From NCBI RefSeq assembly GCF_029892605.1, contig NZ_JARXWF010000001.1, positions 124,001-188,000 on the forward strand: 64,000 nt of DNA. Reading direction: 5' to 3'. Shown here piece after piece: positions 18,651-27,545 of the stretch (position 1 is the stretch's first letter; each line of letters opens with the position of its first letter). This DNA is from Parabacteroides sp. PM6-13 (GTDB taxonomy: Bacteria; Bacteroidota; Bacteroidia; Bacteroidales; Tannerellaceae). The notes beneath the pieces were generated by a model. That model had not been told where the DNA came from. It searched no databases and saw only the letters and a program-made list of their open reading frames with translations. Position numbers and translations under genes: made by a program.

Positions 18651-19973
18651 ATGAAAACACAGAAAAAATCATCGTTGCTGACCGGTAGCGACGGGGTAAA
18701 CTACCTGATACCGTTTATCCTCATCACCTTCTGCTTTGCCCTATGGGGGTTTGCCAACGATATTACCAACCCCATGGTGAAAGCCTTTTCGAAGATTTTC
18801 CGCATGAGCGTAACGGATGGTGCTTTGGTGCAGGTAGCCTTCTACGGAGGCTACTTCGCCATGGCCTTTCCGGCGGCTATGTTTATCCGGAAATACTCCT
18901 ATAAGGCGGGGATTCTGTTGGGCTTAGGACTCTATGCGATCGGCGCCTTCCTTTTCTTTCCGGCTAAAGCCATAGGCGAATACTATCCGTTTCTCTTTGC
19001 CTATTTCATCCTGACTTGCGGGCTCTCTTTTCTTGAGACAAGTGCCAACCCGTATATCCTGTCGATGGGCACCGAAGAGACAGCCACCCGACGATTAAAC
19101 CTGGCACAGTCGTTCAACCCGATGGGCTCTCTGTTGGGCATGTTTGTTGCCATGAATTTCATTCAGGCACGACTGAATCCTATGGATACGGCAGAACGGG
19201 CGTTACTGAATGAGGCCGAATTTGCCGCCGTAAAGGAGGCAGACCTGTCGGTATTGATCACACCCTATATTATTATTGGCCTGGTCATTCTGGCGATGTT
19301 CCTGTTGATCCGCTTCACCAAGATGCCGAAAAACCAGGATCAATCGCACAACATCGACTTCCTCCCTACGCTGAAACGGATATTCTCCCTGCCGCGTTAC
19401 CGGGAAGGAGTGATAGCTCAGTTCTTCTATGTGGGCGTGCAGATCATGTGTTGGACCTTTATCATCCAGTACGGCACCCGCCTGTTTATGGAGCAGGGCA
19501 TGACAGAAAAGGCGGCGGAGGTATTGTCGCAGAAATACAATATTGTGGCGATGATCATCTTCTGCGTCAGTCGTTTTATCTGCACCTTCCTGTTGCGCTA
19601 CCTCAATCCGGGCAAATTGTTGATGATTCTGGCTATAGCCGGAGGGGCTTTCACGTTGGGTGTTATCTTCTTCCAGGATATCAACGGGCTCTATTGTCTG
19701 GTGGGCGTATCCGCCTGTATGTCATTGATGTTCCCGACCATCTACGGTATTGCGTTGAAAGGCCTGGGCGATGATGCCAAATTCGGTGCCGCCGGGCTTA
19801 TCATGGCCATCTTGGGAGGATCTATTCTTCCTCCGCTTCAGGCTATGATCATCGATCAGGGCGTGTTGTTGGGTATGCCGGCGGTGAATCTGTCGTTTTT
19901 CCTGCCTTTTATCTGTTTTATCGTGGTGGCTATCTATGGACGCCGCGCGTTTACTGGGTTTGGGGGAAGATGA
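18651..19973 (+). CDS. fucP: L-fucose:H+ symporter
   Basis: 440 aa major-facilitator protein with about 12 hydrophobic segments. FucP-family signatures: ALWGFANDITNPMVKAF in the first helix, GGYFAMAFPAAMFIRKYSYK after helix 2, and SFLETSANPYILSMG in helix 4, with the Glu associated with proton coupling in E. coli FucP. The C-terminal half has FPTIYGIALKGLGDDAKFGA. It couples fucose entry to proton flow across the inner membrane. It is in an operon with fucI and followed by a repeat array that can act as a terminator. Confidence 0.94.
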   Translation: MKTQKKSSLLTGSDGVNYLIPFILITFCFALWGFANDITNPMVKAFSKIFRMSVTDGALVQVAFYGGYFAMAFPAAMFIRKYSYKAGILLGLGLYAIGAFLFFPAKAIGEYYPFLFAYFILTCGLSFLETSANPYILSMGTEETATRRLNLAQSFNPMGSLLGMFVAMNFIQARLNPMDTAERALLNEAEFAAVKEADLSVLITPYIIIGLVILAMFLLIRFTKMPKNQDQSHNIDFLPTLKRIFSLPRYREGVIAQFFYVGVQIMCWTFIIQYGTRLFMEQGMTEKAAEVLSQKYNIVAMIIFCVSRFICTFLLRYLNPGKLLMILAIAGGAFTLGVIFFQDINGLYCLVGVSACMSLMFPTIYGIALKGLGDDAKFGAAGLIMAILGGSILPPLQAMIIDQGVLLGMPAVNLSFFLPFICFIVVAIYGRRAFTGFGGR

Positions 19974-19979
19974 GGTTTG

Positions 19980-20070
19980 AAGGTCTTTAAAGTCTTTAAG
20001 GTCTTTAAGGTCTTTAAGGTCTTTAAGGACTTTAAAGACCTTATAGCCTTTAAAGACCTGAAAGTCCTTT
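19980..20070 (+). repeat. 9-bp tandem repeat array with self-complementary arms (likely terminator of fucIP)
   Basis: About ten 9-bp units in phase from 19981 to 20070, the commonest being AGGTCTTTA (19981, 19999, 20008, 20017), with later units changed to AAGACCTTA-like sequence on the opposite sense. This creates a perfect 15-bp inverted repeat, 19980-19994 with 20028-20042, plus many alternative registers. It begins 6 nt after the fucP stop and is followed by a C-run and T-rich DNA. It probably works as a transcription stop or mRNA 3'-end hairpin. Confidence 0.75.
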
Positions 20071-20101
20071 CCCCCCTTACCACTCTTTTTAATTAATTAC
20101 T

Positions 20102-20109
20102 TACCTTTG
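20102..20109 (+). promoter_or_regulatory. Candidate -7 box of the dipeptidyl peptidase gene
   Basis: TACCTTTG fits TAnnTTTG, 27 nt before the ATG at 20137. No -33 TTG at the expected spacing. Confidence 0.43.
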
Positions 20110-20136
20110 CCGACAAATCGAAAATAACAGAAAAAC

Positions 20137-22311
20137 ATGAAAAAGACAGCCATACCTATCTTACTAAGTCTATTGGTTATAACAGGTGCCTGGGCACAAC
20201 AAGGAAACAAGCGCATCAATCTGCATGAAATCATAAACGGCGAGTTCCGTCAAACAACGGCTATCGGAGAAATGCGCTCCCTGCCCGACGGGGAACATTA
20301 TACCGCTATGAACCCGGAACGGACGATGATCGTTCGCTATGCCTACCGCACAGGGCAACCGGTCGACACCCTGTTTAATACCGCTACCGCCCGTGAATGC
20401 TCCTTCGACACCTTCCAGGGGTATCAGATAGCCTCCACAGGACATCGCATCCTGGTATGGCGCGAACGGGAAGCGATCTACCGCCGCTCGTGGAAGGCAG
20501 AGTTCTATGATTACGACGTGCGCCGCAACTACGTTAAACCATTAAGCGACACGGGCAAGAAACTAATGATCCCGACCTTCTCCCCTGACGGACGAATGTG
20601 TGCCTACGTGATTGACAATAATATCTGGTTAAAGAAATTCGATTTCGATACGGAGATACAGGTGACCAACGACGGCGAAGCGAATAAGATACTGAACGGC
20701 ATCACCGATTGGGGCTATGAAGAAGAGTTTGCCGTTACGAACCTGATGGCCTGGTCGCCCGACAATGAACAACTGGCATTCGTTCGTTTCGACGAATCGG
20801 CTGTTCGCGAATACAATATGCAGATGTATGGCGACGGACTCTATCCGGTTACCTATGACTTCAAATACCCGAAAGCCGGACAACGCAACTCACGGGTAAC
20901 GCTTCATGCCTACAATGTCAATTCGAAAGACACCAAGAAGCTCGACGTCCCTGTGGATGAAGAGAGCTATATCCCCCGCATTCTGTTCACGACTCATTCG
21001 GATCAGTTGGCTGTTTTGACCTTGAACCGCCATCAGAACCTCTTTAATATGTATTACGCCAATCCGAAAAGCGGTGTGTTCCGCCTGATTCTGCGCGAAG
21101 AAAACAAAGCGTATATCGATTCGGAATGGTTGTATTCCCTCACGTTCACAGCGAATGGATTCTATTATGTCAGCGAGCAAGACGGCTATGCCCACCTGTA
21201 TCAGTATTCCCCTACCGGCGTGATGCAACGTCAGATCACACAAGGAAACTGGGACGTGACAGCTTTCCTGGGCATCCATGAGGCAACGAATACGGTTTAT
21301 TACCAATCGGCCGAAGAGAGTCCGATGCGCCGTTCGGTCTACAGCATCGATGCCAAAGGCAATAAAATAAAGCTATCCGTGCAGGAAGGAACCAACAACG
21401 CAGCATTCAGCAACAATTTTGCCTATTTTGTCAATACCTATTCAAGCGTACAGACACCGGCACGCATCACCGTACATGAAACCAAATCGCGGAAAGAACT
21501 GCGCGTATTGCAAAACAATGAATCCCTGAAAACGAAACTCACTCAATACGCTTTCTCACCAAAAGAGTTTATGACCATTGAGACCGCTTCGGGCATCGAA
21601 CTGAATGCCTGGATGGTGAAACCGACCAATTTCGATCCTTCCCGCCAATATCCGGTGTTGATGACTCAATACAGCGGGCCTAATTCGCAAGAGGTGCTCG
21701 ACCGGTACGGCATGGATTGGGAACAATACCTGGCAGCCAACGGCATCATCGTCGTCGCTGTAGACGGACGTGGCACAGGCGCCCGTGGCGAAGCCTTCCG
21801 CAAATGCACCTACCTCCGCATGGGCGAACTCGAATCGCGTGATCAGGTAGAGGCGGCGCAGGCGTTAGGCAAACTGCCCTATATCGATGGCAAACGCATG
21901 GCTATCTACGGATGGAGCTTCGGCGGATACAACACCCTGATGGCAATGACCACCGGAGACGGCACCTTCAAAGCAGGTATTGCCGTTGCTCCGCCGACCG
22001 ATTGGAAGTTCTACGACACGATCTATACCGAACGTTTCATGCGCACACCGCAGGAAAACTTTGAAGGGTATGCCCTCACCTCTCCGTTGGAAAGAGCTGC
22101 CGACCTGCAGGGTAAATTATTGCTTATCCACGGAACAGCCGACGATAACGTGCATTTTGCCCAGTCGATGGTCTATGCCGAAGCCTTGGTGCAAGCCGGT
22201 AAGCAGTTCGATATGCATATCTATAAAGACCGCAACCATGGTATCTCCGGTGGAAATACCCGTTTGCATCTCTATACTAAAATCTGTAATTTCCTCTTCG
22301 ATAATCTATAA
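20137..22311 (+). CDS. dpp4: Dipeptidyl peptidase IV (S9B family)
   Basis: 724 aa with a signal peptide (MKKTAIPILLSLLVITGAWAQ), so periplasmic or exported. It removes X-Pro or X-Ala dipeptides from peptide N-termini. The N-terminal beta-propeller carries the DWGYEEEFA motif, whose Glu pair binds the substrate amino terminus. The alpha/beta-hydrolase domain has the catalytic triad: Ser594 in GWSFGGY, Asp669 in HGTADDNVHF and His701 in RNHGI. Length matches bacterial DPP IV of Bacteroidales (as in Porphyromonas gingivalis). The lipA gene starts 5 nt after the stop, so the two are probably co-transcribed. Confidence 0.96.
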   Translation: MKKTAIPILLSLLVITGAWAQQGNKRINLHEIINGEFRQTTAIGEMRSLPDGEHYTAMNPERTMIVRYAYRTGQPVDTLFNTATARECSFDTFQGYQIASTGHRILVWREREAIYRRSWKAEFYDYDVRRNYVKPLSDTGKKLMIPTFSPDGRMCAYVIDNNIWLKKFDFDTEIQVTNDGEANKILNGITDWGYEEEFAVTNLMAWSPDNEQLAFVRFDESAVREYNMQMYGDGLYPVTYDFKYPKAGQRNSRVTLHAYNVNSKDTKKLDVPVDEESYIPRILFTTHSDQLAVLTLNRHQNLFNMYYANPKSGVFRLILREENKAYIDSEWLYSLTFTANGFYYVSEQDGYAHLYQYSPTGVMQRQITQGNWDVTAFLGIHEATNTVYYQSAEESPMRRSVYSIDAKGNKIKLSVQEGTNNAAFSNNFAYFVNTYSSVQTPARITVHETKSRKELRVLQNNESLKTKLTQYAFSPKEFMTIETASGIELNAWMVKPTNFDPSRQYPVLMTQYSGPNSQEVLDRYGMDWEQYLAANGIIVVAVDGRGTGARGEAFRKCTYLRMGELESRDQVEAAQALGKLPYIDGKRMAIYGWSFGGYNTLMAMTTGDGTFKAGIAVAPPTDWKFYDTIYTERFMRTPQENFEGYALTSPLERAADLQGKLLLIHGTADDNVHFAQSMVYAEALVQAGKQFDMHIYKDRNHGISGGNTRLHLYTKICNFLFDNL

Positions 22312-22316
22312 ACAAG

Positions 22317-23165
22317 ATGAGTGTACCGCATGTTAAGAAGCCTGACTGGTTAAAGATCCGGTTAGGCGGGAATGAGAATTTCACCCGTACGAAAAGCATT
22401 GTTGAATCCCATTGCCTGCATACGATATGTACCAGCGGGAAATGCCCGAATATGGGCGAATGTTGGAGCCGGGGCACCGCCACCTTCATGATCGGAGGGG
22501 ATATCTGCACCCGTTCCTGCCGTTTTTGTAACACACAGACCGGACGACCTCTTCCGCTCAATCCGCAGGAACCGGAGAATGTAGCCGAGAGCATTCGCCT
22601 GATGGAACTGAAACACGCGGTGATTACCTCGGTCGACCGCGACGACCTGCCCGACGGAGGCGCTGCCCACTGGGCAGCTACCATACGCGCCATCAAACGG
22701 GTCAATCCGCAAACAACGGTTGAGGTATTGATTCCCGACTTCCAGGGCAAACTGGATCTGGTCGATATCGTGATCGAAGCCGCGCCGGAAATCATCTCGC
22801 ATAATATGGAAACCATACGGCGTCTTACGCCGGAGGTCCGAAGCGCTGCCAAATATGATGTCAGCCTCTCGGTGCTTCGCCATATCGCTGCCAACGGCGT
22901 CACCGCCAAAACAGGTATTATGGTGGGGCTGGGCGAAACAGAAAGCGAAGTATATGAATTAATGGATGAGGTATTAGCCGCCGATGTTTCCGTGTTAACC
23001 ATCGGACAATACCTACAACCCTCCCGCAAGAATCTCCCTGTAACCGAATACGTTACACCCGAACAGTTTGAAATATATCGGATAGAAGCACTAAAGAAAG
23101 GATTTAACAAAGTAGAAAGCGCCCCCTTGGTTCGCTCTTCTTATCACGCAGAAAATCACCTCTAA
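22317..23165 (+). CDS. lipA: Lipoyl synthase
   Basis: 282 aa radical-SAM enzyme that inserts two sulfurs into octanoyl groups on lipoyl domains. The auxiliary cluster Cys are 38, 43 and 49 (ICTSGKCPNMGECW), and the radical-SAM CxxxCxxC is at 64, 68 and 71 (DICTRSCRFCNTQ). The C-terminal RSSYHAENHL contains the RSSY motif needed for the auxiliary cluster. It follows the peptidase gene after 5 nt. Confidence 0.98.
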   Translation: MSVPHVKKPDWLKIRLGGNENFTRTKSIVESHCLHTICTSGKCPNMGECWSRGTATFMIGGDICTRSCRFCNTQTGRPLPLNPQEPENVAESIRLMELKHAVITSVDRDDLPDGGAAHWAATIRAIKRVNPQTTVEVLIPDFQGKLDLVDIVIEAAPEIISHNMETIRRLTPEVRSAAKYDVSLSVLRHIAANGVTAKTGIMVGLGETESEVYELMDEVLAADVSVLTIGQYLQPSRKNLPVTEYVTPEQFEIYRIEALKKGFNKVESAPLVRSSYHAENHL

Positions 23166-23221
23166 CGAGAACAATTACCGTTCATAACTGTTATTAAAAG
23201 GAAAGGGGTAGAGTTATTGCG

Positions 23222-24376
23222 ATGAATACAATAAAACGAAACGTACAGAATCAGGCGGTGGGGTTGATACCAATCCTATTGTTCATGTTTTTGGACAATT
23301 TCTTCTCTTACCGATTATCGTTCTTTATTGCCGTCGTTTTCTGCATCTTCTGTCTGGGGCTTTACCGGATGTTGAGTAAAGATAAAATCTATCAATTCCT
23401 TTTGCTGCCGGCCTCGGCCACACTCATACTCTATGTCCTGTTTATTTTACTCAAATTAGACCCTGTTCTGTTTGGCTACTCACCGGTATTGGTAGAGGTA
23501 TTGTTTGTTATGGTACTGGCCATTATCGGCTTCTCCAAACACTCGATGCTCCGGCGTATCCGTCAATCGAAGGCACCGGCATATAAGCGTACGCTGATGC
23601 GCACCGCCTTAAACGAATTCTATTTCCTTGTGCCCCTCGTACAAAACCTGTATACGCTCCATCTGTTTGTGATTCTCTTCTTCACCTTCCTACCGGAGTC
23701 GATGCAGAATCCGCATTTCGAACATTTCTTGTATCGCTATCTGGGCATTGTCATCGGGGTGGCCATTATCGTTTACGAACAGATACGTATCTCCTGGATG
23801 CAGGGAAGCCTAAAGAAAGAGATGTGGCTACCGGTATTGGACGATAAGGGGAAGGTAATTGGTTGTATAGCCCGTTCGGTCAGCCGCACCTCCCCCAAGA
23901 AGTATTACCATCCGATCGTACGGATCGCTGTCATCTACAACGGTATGCTCTACCTGGTGAAACGCCCGAAAACAGACTATGTATCGCCCGAAACATTAGA
24001 TTACCCTCTACATGCCTACATCCTTTTCCGCCACACCATCGAAAACACGATCAAAGAGATAATCGGCCGACATATCGGAAAACCTATCGAACCACGTTTT
24101 CTGATCCGTTACACCCACGAAGATGAAAAGGTAAAACACCTCGTATCGCTGCATGCGATTTGTGTACGCGACGAGGCCACCATGAAGAAATTGATGCATA
24201 CACATGGTAAACTATGGACCATGAAGCAGATCGAAGAGAATATTGGCAAAGGGGTATTTAGCAGCTATTTCGAATCCGAATATCCTTACCTAAAGAACAC
24301 CGTCCTATTCGCTGAAAACTACAACCTCAACGCCACCAAAAAAGAGACTCCCCTCCCCGAGAAACAAGAGAATTAA
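23222..24376 (+). CDS. Membrane protein with a Nudix-like C-terminal domain lacking the Nudix box
   Basis: 384 aa. The first 200 residues hold about six hydrophobic segments (GLIPILLFMFLDNFF, LSFFIAVVFCIFCLGLYRML, ILYVLFILL, LVEVLFVMVLAIIGF, LHLFVILFFTFLP, LGIVIGVAIIVYEQI). The C-terminal region, from about residue 205, follows the strand-helix order of Nudix proteins (WLPVLDDKGKVIGCIARS, then IVRIAVIYNGMLYLVKRPK, then LDYPLHAYILFRHTIENTIK). The position expected to hold GX5EX7REXXEEXG instead reads AYILFRHTIENTIKEIIG, lacking the metal-binding REXXEE core. It is therefore probably not a hydrolase; a ligand-sensing or structural role is possible. The gene converges on the phosphoesterase gene with a 4-bp overlap. 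Confidence 0.8.
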   Translation: MNTIKRNVQNQAVGLIPILLFMFLDNFFSYRLSFFIAVVFCIFCLGLYRMLSKDKIYQFLLLPASATLILYVLFILLKLDPVLFGYSPVLVEVLFVMVLAIIGFSKHSMLRRIRQSKAPAYKRTLMRTALNEFYFLVPLVQNLYTLHLFVILFFTFLPESMQNPHFEHFLYRYLGIVIGVAIIVYEQIRISWMQGSLKKEMWLPVLDDKGKVIGCIARSVSRTSPKKYYHPIVRIAVIYNGMLYLVKRPKTDYVSPETLDYPLHAYILFRHTIENTIKEIIGRHIGKPIEPRFLIRYTHEDEKVKHLVSLHAICVRDEATMKKLMHTHGKLWTMKQIEENIGKGVFSSYFESEYPYLKNTVLFAENYNLNATKKETPLPEKQEN

Positions 24377-24861
24377 CCAATCTCAATCACCTCCAGATCT
24401 TTAATCTGATCTCCATCGATCACAAAACGCACCAAGGTACGTATCTGATGCAACCCGCTTTTCCCGGCCGCTCCCGGATTGATATGCAAACACTTCAGCG
24501 CGTTGTCATACATCACCTTCAATATATGCGAATGTCCTGAAATAAACAGGGTAGGCTGATAGGTCAACAGTTCCTGCTTGATGCCCGGCGCATAGCGATT
24601 GGGGTAGCCACCGATATGGGTCATCATCACACGCACCTGCTCTACCTCGAACTTCGCAATCAACGGATATTGCTGCCGAAGTGGCTGCCCGTCGATATTG
24701 CCATACACCGCGCGCAATGGTTTGATCTGCGCCAGTCGGTAGGCCACCGTGTCCGATCCGATATCGCCCGCGTGCCATATCTCATCACAGTCCTTAAAAT
24801 ACAGTTCGTACTTCTCATCCCACCACGCATGCGTGTCTGAAAGCAACCCTATCTTCTTCAT
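24373..24861 (-). CDS. YfcE-like metallophosphoesterase
   Basis: 162 aa calcineurin-like phosphoesterase. All metal-binding motifs are present: LSDTHAW (Asp9, His11), HAGDIGS, YGNIDGQ, MTHIGGYPN and the final GHSHI. Such small enzymes hydrolyse phosphodiesters in the cytoplasm, but the natural substrate is usually unknown. It overlaps the 3' end of the membrane-protein gene by 4 bp and is divergent from the aminotransferase gene. Confidence 0.93.
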   Translation of the reverse strand: MKKIGLLSDTHAWWDEKYELYFKDCDEIWHAGDIGSDTVAYRLAQIKPLRAVYGNIDGQPLRQQYPLIAKFEVEQVRVMMTHIGGYPNRYAPGIKQELLTYQPTLFISGHSHILKVMYDNALKCLHINPGAAGKSGLHQIRTLVRFVIDGDQIKDLEVIEIG

Positions 24862-24887
24862 CTGTCGATCTCTTTTTTCTGTCCGGA

Positions 24888-24919
24888 CAAATGTACGTCA
24901 AAACAGTTTTTCCGGCAAA
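24888..24919 (-). promoter_or_regulatory. Promoter of the phosphoesterase gene
   Basis: On the minus strand: TTTG (24916-24919), a 20-nt spacer, then TACATTTG (24888-24895), 27 nt before the ATG. Both elements match the Bacteroidetes consensus. Confidence 0.6.
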
Positions 24920-24967
24920 TCCTTCTTTGCTTCCTCGAAACAAAAGAGATGGTTAGACGAAAATTTG

Positions 24968-24975
24968 TATCTTTG
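24968..24975 (+). promoter_or_regulatory. Candidate -7 box of the C-S lyase gene
   Basis: TATCTTTG, 35 nt before the ATG at 25011; no clear -33 element. Confidence 0.42.
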
Positions 24976-25010
24976 GCTCCCGGCTTAAAGACATTATACA
25001 GGGATACAAT

Positions 25011-26189
25011 ATGAAACAATACCATTTTGATGAAGTGATTGAGCGTCATGGTACTTCATCCGTAAAACACGATCAGTTAAAAGAGGTGTTTGGAAGCGAA
25101 GACCTTCTTCCCCTATGGGTAGCCGATATGGATTTCCGCACGCCGGACTTTATCGTTGATGCCCTCCGCAAACGTTGCGAGCATGAGGTGTTCGGATACA
25201 CCTTTGCCTCCGACGAGTATTACAACAGCATTCTCGCCTGGCTGGATTATAAATATGGCTGGCGCGTGGAGCGCGACTGGATCAGTTATATCCCCGGAAT
25301 CGTTAAAGGCATCTCGTTTGTTGTCGATTGTTTCTCGAACGAAGGCGACAAGGTAATCATACAACCGCCTGTCTACCATCCTTTCCGCCTGATACCCGAA
25401 GGCATGGGGCGTGAGGTGCTCTGTAATCCGCTTCGCCTCGTCAACGGAAGGTATGAGATGGATTTCGAACAGTTGGAGACGCTGGTAGATGAAAAATGTA
25501 AGCTATTCATCCTGTGCAACCCGCACAACCCGGGAGGAATCGTTTGGCCGAAAGAGACCTTGATGCGGTTAGCCGATTTCTGTCTGAAGCATCAGATCCT
25601 TATTATATCCGATGAAATACATGCCGAGATGACCTTTCCGGGCAATAAGCATATCCCCTTCTCGGCCGTGTCTGAAGCCGCCGCAGCCAACAGCATCAGT
25701 TTTATGGCTCCCAGCAAGACATTCAACATCGCCGGGATTGTTTCCTCCTATGCCATCGTGCCCGATCCCGCTGTGCGCGAGAAGTTCTTTGGCTACCTCG
25801 AAGCCCGTGAACTGAATGCCGGAACGATCTTTGCCTATGAAGCCACCATCGCCGCCTATACCTACGGAGCGGAATGGCTACAGCAGATGCGCCAATATGT
25901 GATGCGCAATGTCGATTATATCGATGAATATCTTCAAAAACGCATCCCACAAATCAAGATCTACCGCCCACAAGCCTCTTTCCTTGTATGGCTCGACTGC
26001 CGCGAATTAGGCATGGAGCAGGAGGAGCTGGTGGCGTTTTTCATCCAGAAAGCCAAATTGGCACTGAACGACGGCAGTATGTTCGGCCCCGAAGGCAAAG
26101 GATTTATGCGCATGAATATCGGCTGTCCGCGTTCCGTTATCGACAAAGCGCTTCAACAACTCGAAAAAGCCGTGGCCGATAAGCGATAA
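25011..26189 (+). CDS. MalY/PatB-type PLP-dependent C-S lyase / aminotransferase
   Basis: 392 aa fold-type I PLP enzyme. The PLP lysine is Lys236 in APSKTFNIAG; the pyridine-nitrogen Asp is Asp201 in ISDEIHAEM; NPHNPGG is the conserved substrate loop. The N-terminus LLPLWVADMDFRTPDFI is typical of the MalY/PatB cystathionine beta-lyase group, which cleaves cystathionine or cysteine to pyruvate, ammonia and a thiol. Whether its main role is methionine synthesis or cysteine breakdown cannot be read from sequence. It is monocistronic. Confidence 0.93.
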   Translation: MKQYHFDEVIERHGTSSVKHDQLKEVFGSEDLLPLWVADMDFRTPDFIVDALRKRCEHEVFGYTFASDEYYNSILAWLDYKYGWRVERDWISYIPGIVKGISFVVDCFSNEGDKVIIQPPVYHPFRLIPEGMGREVLCNPLRLVNGRYEMDFEQLETLVDEKCKLFILCNPHNPGGIVWPKETLMRLADFCLKHQILIISDEIHAEMTFPGNKHIPFSAVSEAAAANSISFMAPSKTFNIAGIVSSYAIVPDPAVREKFFGYLEARELNAGTIFAYEATIAAYTYGAEWLQQMRQYVMRNVDYIDEYLQKRIPQIKIYRPQASFLVWLDCRELGMEQEELVAFFIQKAKLALNDGSMFGPEGKGFMRMNIGCPRSVIDKALQQLEKAVADKR

Positions 26190-26497
26190 AACACCCATCC
26201 TAAACCGGCAAAAAAGACAAAATCGCAAGTGTATGCAAAAAGAGGAAGGCCATGCCAAAATTGCTTTACGCTGCGCTAAGCGAAACTTACATTTTGTCAA
26301 AAACGCCCGACTTTTTTTCCGTAAACGTAGGGGTTTTTAAAATTACCCGCAGGAGTAACACTTTTTAACGTATCATATTGTAAAGCAAAACGTTGTTTTT
26401 GCTTACAAAATGATATTCGGCATTTTCTTAGCAATCGACGAGAAATGAAGATGCAAAGCAAGCAATGTTTAATTCATGCGCATATCGTTCGGAAAGG
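26190..26497. other. 308-bp AT-rich intergenic region with a long hairpin
   Basis: Lies between two convergent genes and contains no convincing coding frame. A near-perfect AT-rich hairpin spans 26371-26415: about 18 pairs, one bulge, one mismatch and the loop CGTTGT. A weaker inverted region lies near 26257-26297, whose arms share short words such as GTAAAGC with the first. There is no T run after either arm, so it is not a standard intrinsic terminator. Confidence 0.6.
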
Positions 26498-27478
26498 TTA
26501 GCTTTTCCCTTCTTTCATCTCTGCCTGCTGAGCACTAAGCGTATTTCTTTCCCAAAAAACGCCGTTGGTATATCCTTGGATGGTGTTATCGTTTTCGGCC
26601 ATTTGCAAACGTTTTTCGGCCCAGATGCAATACGCTTCATTTTGTTCCACGCCTACATAGTTTCGCGCTAATTTTTTTGCCACAACAGAGGTGGTTCCGG
26701 AGCCTAAGAATGGATCAAAAACAAGGCCGCCTTTGGGGCAGGAGGCTAATATCAATTTAGCGATAAGTTTTTCCGGTTTCTGTGTCGGATGGTCTGTATT
26801 TTCCGGCATGGACCAATAGGGGATACTTATGTCATCCCAAAAATTTGAAGGATAGGTCAGTCTAAAATTACCGCTTTCTGTCTCTTCCCAATCTTTCGGT
26901 TTTCCATCCACCTTATACGGGGCAATCACCTTTCTTTTCATCTTGACCGATTCGACATCAAAATAATAGTTATTCTTGTTTTTCACACCAAACCATATAT
27001 CTTCCATGCCATTTTTCCAATTAGTCAAGGCGCCCCTACCCTTTTCCCTTTGCCAGGTGATTCGGTTCATGATCGTCATATTCTCCTCCATGACCTGCTG
27101 CAAGGCGGAGGTACATTTCCAGTCTCCGCATAGATAAAGAGATCCATTATCTTTCAACAAAGCAACCACTTTAGGGAACCAGGATCTGAGGTATTCCAAA
27201 TAGCCGGTGTTATCTGAAGACTTAAACTTAAAACCATGAAAATCTTTGTCAAGATTATAAGGAGGGTCGATAACGACCAGATCGGCAAATCCGTTGGGCA
27301 ACTTATCCAACGCGTCAAACAGATCGGCATGTATCGTTCTATTCATTATATCATCAACAGCCAGAGAATCATCACGATCAAGTCGGCAAAGCCTATCGCT
27401 ATATAGTTTTCGCTCTTCATCCGTTACTGTCAATGTTCTATTTCGTTCTGCTCTCTTTTTTTCTTTTGTCTCACTCAT
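26498..27478 (-). CDS. Solitary beta-class DNA methyltransferase (N6-adenine or N4-cytosine)
   Basis: 326 aa. Catalytic motif IV DPPY is at residues 71-74 (VIDPPYNLDKDF) and comes before the AdoMet motif I (DPFLGSGTT, residues 255-263), the order that defines the beta class. DPPY favours N6-adenine methylation. The region between holds the target-recognition part (residues about 140-215). HPTQKPEKLI is the conserved motif X region. There is no restriction endonuclease or partner subunit on either side, so it is an orphan enzyme. The gene is visibly richer in A and T than its neighbours, suggesting acquisition. Its target sequence cannot be deduced here. Confidence 0.93.
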   Translation of the reverse strand: MSETKEKKRAERNRTLTVTDEERKLYSDRLCRLDRDDSLAVDDIMNRTIHADLFDALDKLPNGFADLVVIDPPYNLDKDFHGFKFKSSDNTGYLEYLRSWFPKVVALLKDNGSLYLCGDWKCTSALQQVMEENMTIMNRITWQREKGRGALTNWKNGMEDIWFGVKNKNNYYFDVESVKMKRKVIAPYKVDGKPKDWEETESGNFRLTYPSNFWDDISIPYWSMPENTDHPTQKPEKLIAKLILASCPKGGLVFDPFLGSGTTSVVAKKLARNYVGVEQNEAYCIWAEKRLQMAENDNTIQGYTNGVFWERNTLSAQQAEMKEGKS

Positions 27479-27537
27479 GCTTTCAAACTTTTTTCACAAC
27501 ACGGCGCAAGGTAACCAAAAAACTAAGAAGAATTATG

Positions 27538-27545
27538 TACCTTTG
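27538..27545 (+). promoter_or_regulatory. Candidate -7 box of the GH3-beta-lactamase gene
   Basis: TACCTTTG, 24 nt before the ATG at 27570; no -33 TTG seen. Confidence 0.42.

Noticed and set aside
19980-20070. Possible CRISPR array
   Set aside because: Units are only 9 bp and contiguous, with no unique spacers and no cas genes.
26371-26415. Intrinsic terminator for the methyltransferase
   Set aside because: The hairpin is strong but has no T run on the relevant strand and lies about 80 nt past the stop; kept only as an unexplained hairpin.
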